A stretch of DNA of 11,444 nucleotides from Planctomycetales bacterium (lineage in GTDB: Bacteria > Planctomycetota > Phycisphaerae > SM23-33). Both the position numbers and the translations under genes were made by a program. The notes below the pieces were generated by a model. It had not been told where the DNA came from and searched no databases. It saw only the letters and a list, made by a program, of their open reading frames with translations. The stretch is from the NCBI GenBank assembly GCA_030642005.1, contig DAOWOP010000081.1, positions 1-11,444 of the forward strand. Direction: 5' to 3'. Position 1 is the stretch's first letter; the number at the start of each line of letters is the position of its first letter. Below, piece after piece: positions 6,561-11,444 of the stretch.

Positions 6561-8059
6561 AGTTCCTGAAAGAAAACATGTTTCTGGTCGTTACGGCGGC
6601 GATTGTCCTGGTAGGCGGGACGGTATGGTTTCTGGTCAGAAACTCCAGAAACAACCGAGCCGACGCCGCCGGTAAAGCATACGCGTCCGTGGGCAAGGAA
6701 ATCAGTTCATTGGCCTCCAGCGGCGTTAACCAGGCCATAGTTAATGACGCCGAACGACGTGTAAAAGGAATGCGAAATGAGGCGGAAAAAGTGGTGGGTG
6801 AGGCTCTTCTACGCAACCGCCGCGACTACGAAGTGATGTCCTTCAAGATTTCGGGCCGGACAGTGCCGGCCTTTCCGTGCGATCCGGAGTTCAAAGACCG
6901 TGAGATTTTGAGGCTGTTGTTTCCTGAGGAGTACCGCCTGGGATTAAAGGACCTGCGCGAAACGCTCAAACCGACCGTTCCCCCTACCGACGAAGAAATC
7001 GATAACGAGATTGCGAGAATAGACGCCAGTGCAATGCCGGAAGAAAAACCGGATCAACCGAAACCGACTACACCCCGCCCGGTCATACGCCGCAGCGCCG
7101 GCGCTGAAGGAGGTGGAGCCCGCAACACTGGCGGTGAAGGAGGTGCACGTCGCATTGCTGGAGGAGAGAGAAGCGGTCTTGTGAGGCGCTCGCCCGGCAG
7201 AGGCGTCAAACGAAGCGTTGTCGAGCAGCAGGCGCTGAATAATTTGATTATCAGTAAATCAGAGCAGGGCTGGATATACGCCGACAAAGAGCAGGTGCGA
7301 GCGAGCAGGGGCGACATGAGATCCGCCGCAGGCGGAACGTCCGGCAGGGGGGCCATATACGTGGCTTTGCCCCTGGCCGACTACAACGACGACAGCCTCT
7401 GGCTGGCGCAAGTTGGACTGTGGGTCCAGCAGGACATTGTCGCGGCGATTAACCTGACAAACCGCCAGGTGCGCCAAACGGCTTCGGGTCGTCATAGCGG
7501 CGTGGCTGCATCGGCGGTAAAGCGGCTGATGGACATAGACATTCGGGGGTACGTCCTTCGCGGCGACGGGGACGGGGCGGCGGCACTTCAGTATCTCGAC
7601 CTTGGCGAAAGTAAGACATCCAAACCCGTACCTCAACTGACCGGACGGGCCTGCAACAAACTCTACGACGTAATCCATTATGATTTCACGGTCGTGGTGC
7701 CCATGCGACACCTGCTCATGCTGCAAAAGAACCTGATGATGCAGAATTATCACACTATTCTGGCTAACAGTATTACCAGGCCCGCGCAGTCGGATATACA
7801 CTATTACGGCACTGATTCGGTGATGGAAGTAACCATCGTCGGCGAAATGCTGATGCTGACGGACTGGACTCGCGGGCGATGGGACAAGCAAGCCAAAGAG
7901 TGGGACAAAAATTACCCGCCGCTGACGCCGGTATTATTCCTGGAAAAGATGAGGGATATAAACGCCGGCGCCATGCGCAAAGAGGACAATAAGAGGCTGC
8001 CCAAGGCCGGTGTTGCCGGCAAGACCGGGCGTCGCAGAAGCGGCAGAAGAGGAATGTGA
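6557..8059 (+). CDS. PilO-like bitopic inner-membrane pilus assembly protein
   Basis: I start at ATG 6557, which overlaps the previous stop and has GGAGG (6546-6550) six bases upstream, giving 500 residues; in-frame codons from 6479 would read through the previous gene. Residues about 8-27 form one membrane helix after a short basic start MKFLKEN, the N-in topology of PilN, PilO and GspL/M proteins. Residues about 28-165 are helical, then comes a Pro-rich stretch and a basic Gly-rich linker (178-219) with three GGE-type repeats. The remaining 280 residues mix alpha and beta, including a segment from YDVIHYDFTVVVPMRHLLML, and the C-terminus is Arg-rich. The position after PilM/N and translational coupling support a PilO-equivalent that would pair with PilN in the periplasm. 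It is far longer than classical PilO (about 200 residues), and I see no direct sequence signature, so the role rests on order and topology. Confidence 0.7.
   Translation: MKFLKENMFLVVTAAIVLVGGTVWFLVRNSRNNRADAAGKAYASVGKEISSLASSGVNQAIVNDAERRVKGMRNEAEKVVGEALLRNRRDYEVMSFKISGRTVPAFPCDPEFKDREILRLLFPEEYRLGLKDLRETLKPTVPPTDEEIDNEIARIDASAMPEEKPDQPKPTTPRPVIRRSAGAEGGGARNTGGEGGARRIAGGERSGLVRRSPGRGVKRSVVEQQALNNLIISKSEQGWIYADKEQVRASRGDMRSAAGGTSGRGAIYVALPLADYNDDSLWLAQVGLWVQQDIVAAINLTNRQVRQTASGRHSGVAASAVKRLMDIDIRGYVLRGDGDGAAALQYLDLGESKTSKPVPQLTGRACNKLYDVIHYDFTVVVPMRHLLMLQKNLMMQNYHTILANSITRPAQSDIHYYGTDSVMEVTIVGEMLMLTDWTRGRWDKQAKEWDKNYPPLTPVLFLEKMRDINAGAMRKEDNKRLPKAGVAGKTGRRRSGRRGM
7088..7213 (+). repeat. Coding repeat: basic GGE linker in the PilO-like gene
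   Basis: Residues 178-219 carry RRSAGAEGGG, ARNTGGEGGA, RRIAGGERSG and RRSPGRG, degenerate units of the same type as the array at 9060-9362. Confidence 0.7.
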
Positions 8060-8065
8060 GATTTT

Positions 8066-8100
8066 CCCGCGCCGTTGTCGCCGGTTTGCAAACGTGCGGG
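8066..8100 (+). promoter_or_regulatory. Intercistronic stem-loop with internal palindrome
   Basis: In the 67-bp spacer between the PilO-like and PilP-like genes, CCCGCGC and GTGCGGG can pair over seven positions (one G-U), enclosing the perfect palindrome GTTTGCAAAC (8084-8093). There is no T-run. It may stabilise or process the transcript; the role is unknown. Confidence 0.35.
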
Positions 8101-8126
8101 ATAATGGAAAAATGAGGAGATGAATC

Positions 8127-10052
8127 ATGGCTCGGGGAGAAGATGTCGGCTTGATTGAAAAACATGTGGAAAAGATCGTCCTTGCAGTAGCGGCGATAAT
8201 TCTGGTTGTCGCGGGGTTCCACTGGGGCCTGGACAGTCCACGCAGGATTGAACTGGGGATTAACGCTCCTGAAATCAGGATGCCCCAAAAAAACTACCCG
8301 CCCGGTGAAGTTGACCAGGCCCTGAAAACCGCATCAGGGAAACTGGAGGATATGCTGGAGGGGATGAAACCCGATAAAAAACGCTTGCCGGATTATGCCG
8401 GCCGACTGGAGAGGATTTTCGAAAATCCCTACGATGATCGGTATGTGCATATCGACGTCGATTTTGGAACGGGGCGGGTTCCTCCGGAGCGCAGAAAAGC
8501 AACGGGAAGGATTATTGAGCCGGCTAAACTGGCCGACCTGCTGCCGCTGCCGAAGACCGAGAAGCCGCTCGTAGCCATCAACCGGGAAGTGCAGGTCATC
8601 CCCCGGGCGGATCGGGAAGCGCCGGAGTACAAGGATGTTTGCGTAGCCCACGTCGCTGCGGTCTTTGAGCGCGGCAAGGTGCTCAAAAAGTGGCAAGAGG
8701 CCCTTAAGAAAACGTATATACCGGCCCAGGTTGTCTTTGTCGCGGTTGAGGCCCAACGCCGCTGCCGCCTGCCCGACGGCTCATGGAGCCAACCTGAACC
8801 TGCTTCGATGATGGTGATGCCGGGCGCTCCGACATTGCCGGTGATCCCGGCGCCCGACGAAAAAAACCTTTTCGAAATCCAACAGAAGGTCAACGAACTG
8901 GCTTGGCTTTCAAACCAGAAAGAGGTTCTCGAACCCTCTTACTATGACATCATCTGGCCGAACCGGCAGACGGGGCCATGGTATATTCGCAATCATAAAC
9001 CTCGCACCCGCGTCAGCGACCTCATGGAGCAGGAGGAAGAAAAACCGGCGGGGGCGGAAAAACGTACCGCCGGAGGCGAAAGGGCAGTGCCCAGAAGGCC
9101 CGCCGGAGGCGAAAGGGCAATGCCCAGAAGGCGGCCCTCCGGAGGCGAAGGTGGAATGCTCAGAAGGCCTGCCGGAGGTGAAAGGGCAATGCCCAGAAGA
9201 CCCGCCGGAGGCGAAGGGGGAGCCAGAAGGCCCGCCGGGGGCGAAAGGGCAATGACCAGAAGGCCTGCCGGGGGCGAAGGTGGAATGCCCAGAAGGCGGC
9301 CCTCCGGAGGCGAAAGGGCAAGGGCAATGCCCAGAAGGCCCGCCGGGGGCGAAGGGGGCCGGACAGGTCCGGGTACGGTCCGCAGGCCTGTCGAGATTGA
9401 TGCGCCCATGCTCGTATTGATACCCACCTTTCAGGAGCAGTTGGACAATCCTGCCGGTATCCTGGAGGTGTGGTTTCACGACACGGGTTTAACCGAAGGT
9501 ATGGTCTATAGTTATCGTCTTCGCCTGGTCCTTGTCAATCCGCTGCTGGGCCGGTTCAAGGATGTGGCCGATAAAGCCGACGCCGTGGTTCAGACGTTGA
9601 AGACCCCCTGGTCTGACTGGTCTGAATCTGTGGAAGTGAAGCGTCCGACCGAGTTTTTCCTGGTGGGCAGCGCCTCGCATAATAAAACAGTGGTGGTGGA
9701 AGTCTTTACCCAGCGATGGGGCCAGCGGGTCAGCGAACGTTTCCCTGTCGGCAGGGGTGAGCCTATCGGCGGGAACGTCACCAAGGAATTGCTCCGGCTT
9801 GGTACCGGAGAACCCGTCAAGACCGTCGTGAGTTTCAAGACCGGCGCTATCGCCGTGAGTTTTAATTTCCAGAAGAGGCATCGCGTTCCCGGCACGGACT
9901 TCTTCCGCACGACGACGACGGAAATGTTGTACCTCGACGCCGGCGAAAAACTCCGCACGCGTACGCAGTTCGCGGATGAGTCATCGCAACGGTACAAGGA
10001 CCTGCTTAAGGAAGTTCGGCAGGCAAGCGGAGCCATGGCTGGTGTACGGTAA
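8127..10052 (+). CDS. Bitopic pilus/secretion protein in the PilP/GspC-like position
   Basis: The 641-residue product starts at ATG 8127, seven bases after GAGGAG (8114-8119). Residues about 17-35 form a single membrane helix after a short cytoplasmic start, so the rest should be periplasmic. Residues about 50-300 are mixed, with a beta-rich part around VCVAHVAAVFERGKVLKKW and QVVFVAVEAQRR. Residues 312-412 are an array of nine basic GGE repeats. From about 415 a beta-rich region with the FN3-like phrase TEGMVYSYRLRLVLVNP continues to about 560, and the C-terminus is alpha/beta. Its place between a PilO-like gene and a secretin-like gene, with one membrane helix and a flexible linker before a beta domain, is what PilP or GspC would show. 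No family motif proves it, and it is much longer than PilP (about 170 residues). It may be specific to this bacterial group. Confidence 0.7.
   Translation: MARGEDVGLIEKHVEKIVLAVAAIILVVAGFHWGLDSPRRIELGINAPEIRMPQKNYPPGEVDQALKTASGKLEDMLEGMKPDKKRLPDYAGRLERIFENPYDDRYVHIDVDFGTGRVPPERRKATGRIIEPAKLADLLPLPKTEKPLVAINREVQVIPRADREAPEYKDVCVAHVAAVFERGKVLKKWQEALKKTYIPAQVVFVAVEAQRRCRLPDGSWSQPEPASMMVMPGAPTLPVIPAPDEKNLFEIQQKVNELAWLSNQKEVLEPSYYDIIWPNRQTGPWYIRNHKPRTRVSDLMEQEEEKPAGAEKRTAGGERAVPRRPAGGERAMPRRRPSGGEGGMLRRPAGGERAMPRRPAGGEGGARRPAGGERAMTRRPAGGEGGMPRRRPSGGERARAMPRRPAGGEGGRTGPGTVRRPVEIDAPMLVLIPTFQEQLDNPAGILEVWFHDTGLTEGMVYSYRLRLVLVNPLLGRFKDVADKADAVVQTLKTPWSDWSESVEVKRPTEFFLVGSASHNKTVVVEVFTQRWGQRVSERFPVGRGEPIGGNVTKELLRLGTGEPVKTVVSFKTGAIAVSFNFQKRHRVPGTDFFRTTTTEMLYLDAGEKLRTRTQFADESSQRYKDLLKEVRQASGAMAGVR
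9060..9362 (+). repeat. Coding minisatellite: nine units of RRPAGGERAMP type
   Basis: The DNA repeats with a basic period of 33 bp, varying from 30 to 42, and encodes residues 312-412. Units in order are 11, 11, 12, 11, 10, 11, 11, 14 and 10 residues long; most alternate RRPAGGERAM and RRPAGGEGG, with two RRRPSGGE variants at units 3 and 8. The pattern of unit types suggests that blocks, not only single units, were duplicated. The array is GC-rich and free of stops in other frames, which produces several spurious open frames on both strands. Confidence 0.9.
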
Positions 10053-10135
10053 CAGGATTTGTCGTTATACTGGTTCGTCAACTTTGAATTTGCGAGTATC
10101 TTGATGCGCGAAATTCCGACGTCCGGAGAGGTTAC

Positions 10136-10311
10136 TTACGGATTCAACCTTGGCGGAGTAATGGTGTAGGAAATGACGGTGATTTTCCGCTTGCGTTCCA
10201 CGGGGTCGTTGAAGTATGCTTCCCCCAGCCGCAACCGCAGCCGCATGCAAGCCGCTATTGCGATATCAGTGGTGTAATTATAAGTTACTGTGTGAAAGTA
10301 AAGATATACGG
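10136..10311 (-). pseudogene. Possible 3' remnant of a minus-strand gene
   Basis: Read on the minus strand, this stretch is open and ends in TAA. It encodes about 58 residues with plausible protein character, including VTYNYTTDIAIAA, then LRLRLGEAYF, then NDPVERKRKITV and a final Pro-rich end. Third codon positions from the first Arg-rich part to the stop are mostly G or C, as in the surrounding real genes. The beta-strand style ending resembles the C-termini of pseudopilin-like proteins, but that is only an impression. There is no start codon with a ribosome site: the frame simply runs on into antisense of the next gene. So at best it is the tail of a truncated gene pointing against the operon. 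Confidence 0.35.
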
Positions 10312-10373
10312 ACTTGGGCAAGTGCGGCGGGATAAGCCTCTGGCGTGTCCGCTCCGCAGGGATTGAGTCTTCC

Positions 10374-10430
10374 GTGCAGGAGAGCCTTCGAACACGGGGT
10401 AACGGCAGGAGTAACGCCGAGACCCTGCAC
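10374..10430 (+). promoter_or_regulatory. Possible leader RNA stem before the TPR/secretin-like gene
   Basis: GTGCAGG (10374-10380) pairs perfectly with CCTGCAC (10424-10430), and CGGC/GCCG (10403-10406 and 10416-10419) can form an inner stem. The structure ends 16 bases before the AAAGGAG ribosome site. I compared it by eye with TPP, glycine, cobalamin, SAM, THF, fluoride and cyclic-di-GMP riboswitch cores and found no match. Confidence 0.3.
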
Positions 10431-10459
10431 GACCAAAGCCTCTTGAAAGGAGCATTGCA

Positions 10460-11444
10460 TTGCGTCGGCTTACTAATCTGCGATGGGCTGTGTTGGCGGT
10501 AATGGCGGTTTCGATTTTGGCTTCTCAGGCGGCGCGGGGGCAGGATGCCGAGACAGACCGGGCACGGGCGCTGTTGAAGCAAGGCGTAACCCAGTACAAA
10601 GACCTGAACTTCAAAGGCGCCCAGGAGACCCTCCTGAAGGCCGATGAACTCAGGGACAGACTTACCGCCGAACAGCAGAAACAACTCGACGACCACCTCT
10701 CCAGTGTCAACGGCGCCATCAAGCAGCAAGTAGCGGCTTTGGAAGCCTATGAAGAAGGCGTCGAAGCCCTTACGGCCAACGATCTGGTCAAGGCCAAGGG
10801 GCTTTTTGAAAAGGTGTCGGCCAGCAAGTATGTCCCCGATGAGGTGCGCAGAGATGCCCGCGCGCAGCAGGCGCTGGCGATTAAGCGGATTGAGAATTCC
10901 AAAGCGGCCGCTGCTGCGGCCGAACCCGCGGTCGAACCCGCGGTCGAACCTGAGGCCGAGACGAAGCCCACCACCGGGCCGACGACAAAACCGGCCCCCA
11001 AAACCACACTGAAGAGCGAGCCAGACGCCGCCGCCCTGATTCGCCTCAAAGTTCTTCAGGCAAAAATCGACAAGGCCAAGGACGCTATCATAAAGGGCAA
11101 CAAGGCTCTGGATGCCGACCAGGTTGATCGGGCCATTGCATATTTTGAGCAGGCCGTCGAAATTGCCCCTCAGTACAAGCCCGGGCACGAACGTCTCGCC
11201 TTCGCTCGCAGCCTCGTCGGCACCGGCGGGGGCCTGGCTGCGATAACCCGCCTGGAGCGAATAAGAAACGTTCGCAAACAGGAAACCGAGATCCGTTACG
11301 CCAAGGCCATGCAGCGTGCGCGCGAGGCCATGCAGGCGCCAAGGGGTATGGAAGAGGAAGATTTCGCAAGGGCCGCTGAAGAAGTTAACTACGCCCAAAC
11401 GCTGCTGGCGACCAACAAGAGCCTTTTCACCGATACTGAATACA
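10460..11444 (+). CDS. TPR protein with signal peptide, probable N-terminal part of the pilus/T2SS secretin
   Basis: The frame is open from TTG 10460 to the window end, 328 codons with no stop. I choose TTG because AAAGGAG (10446-10452) is 7 bases upstream and the start gives an excellent signal peptide: a basic MRRLTNLR start, a hydrophobic core, and cleavage near SQAARG at about residue 27. The in-frame ATG at 10502 would cut the peptide short. The mature part has TPR-like helix pairs at about 32-65, 96-140 and 211-252 (the last ending AIAYFEQAVEIAPQYKPGHERLA), with an Ala/Glu/Pro/Thr linker at about 148-180 that includes a 12-bp tandem repeat at 10921-10944. Planctomycete type II/III secretin homologues commonly carry such an N-terminal TPR region, and the position after PilM-N-O-P-like genes is the PilQ position. 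The secretin domain would lie beyond the window, so the identity is inferred; another exported TPR protein remains possible. Confidence 0.7.
   Translation, partial: MRRLTNLRWAVLAVMAVSILASQAARGQDAETDRARALLKQGVTQYKDLNFKGAQETLLKADELRDRLTAEQQKQLDDHLSSVNGAIKQQVAALEAYEEGVEALTANDLVKAKGLFEKVSASKYVPDEVRRDARAQQALAIKRIENSKAAAAAAEPAVEPAVEPEAETKPTTGPTTKPAPKTTLKSEPDAAALIRLKVLQAKIDKAKDAIIKGNKALDADQVDRAIAYFEQAVEIAPQYKPGHERLAFARSLVGTGGGLAAITRLERIRNVRKQETEIRYAKAMQRAREAMQAPRGMEEEDFARAAEEVNYAQTLLATNKSLFTDTEY

Larger units (their letters stand above)
10053..10459. other. 407-bp gap before the TPR/secretin-like gene
   Basis: No complete gene fits here. The left half carries a coding-like minus-strand stretch ending in a stop at 10136-10138, described separately. 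The right half carries an imperfect stem-loop (10374-10430) shortly before the ribosome binding site of the next gene. A TATAAG (10279-10284) with a poor upstream partner is the only promoter-like sequence I noticed. No terminator is evident after 10052. Confidence 0.6.

Noticed and set aside
7259..7891. 210-codon minus-strand frame
   Set aside because: Antisense to the PilO-like gene, with no ribosome site and no recognisable domain.
9060..9362. CRISPR-like array
   Set aside because: Units are contiguous with no unique spacers and are read in frame as protein repeats.
8910..9479. Long open frames on the minus strand, and an extra + frame, across the repeat array
   Set aside because: The tandem repeat lacks stops in several frames, so these translate as low-complexity Gly/Pro/Ser repeats and have no ribosome sites.
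10103..10168. A 21-residue + strand peptide starting ATG in the gap after the PilP-like gene
   Set aside because: No Shine-Dalgarno, too short to judge, and it overlaps the more convincing minus-strand coding-like stretch.
10320..10459. Known riboswitch upstream of the TPR/secretin-like gene
   Set aside because: Visual comparison with common riboswitch cores gave no match. Only generic base pairing is visible.
10136..11398. A 420-codon open frame on the minus strand
   Set aside because: Most of it is antisense to the signal-peptide TPR gene, which has a ribosome site, signal peptide and helical repeats. High-GC coding commonly leaves the opposite frame open. Only the part left of about 10311 is kept, as a possible remnant.

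Overview
The window appears to come from a Gram-negative bacterium of the Planctomycetota, probably class Phycisphaerae or a relative. Three things point there: the layout of a pilM-led type IV pilus/secretion locus ending in a secretin-like gene with an N-terminal TPR region, Thr-Thr-Gln-Pro-rich tails on secreted proteins, and a cluster of poorly characterised exported beta-sandwich proteins. The placement is inference; there is no rRNA or other marker gene here. All confidently called genes are on the + strand.

Left part (1-4086), exported-protein genes. It holds the 3' end of an unrecognised alpha-helical protein (1-492), a 492-residue secreted protein with Ig-like domains and a Cys/His-bearing C-terminus (549-2027), a Lys-rich secreted protein with a TTQP tail (2074-3033), and a small secreted beta-sandwich protein (3448-4086). 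The first three are closely spaced and probably co-transcribed. Between the third and fourth lies a 249-bp mobile-element relic (3069-3317). It is bounded by copies of a 22-bp repeat and contains the frameshifted tail of a REP-associated (Y1/IS200-like) transposase. A second dispersed repeat follows the stop codons at 3048 and 4118.

Middle gap (4087-4520). This contains short G-rich repeats, hairpins and a good sigma70-like promoter (TTGACG-17 bp-TATGAT at 4363-4391), followed by the pilus operon.

Right part (4521-11444), envelope-spanning pilus/secretion platform. A PilM actin-like protein is fused to a PilN-like membrane part (4521-6560). An ATGA overlap leads to a PilO-like bitopic protein (6557-8059), then a third bitopic protein in the PilP/GspC-like position (8127-10052), and after a 407-bp gap the N-terminal part of a TPR protein with a signal peptide (10460-end), probably a secretin. 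The order M/N-O-P-Q matches the canonical inner-membrane alignment complex feeding an outer-membrane secretin. The most unusual feature is that three consecutive inner-membrane proteins carry the same kind of basic, glycine-rich linker (RR-x-x-GGE), expanded in the third gene into a nine-unit tandem array. The gap before the secretin-like gene also carries what looks like the 3' end of a decayed minus-strand gene.
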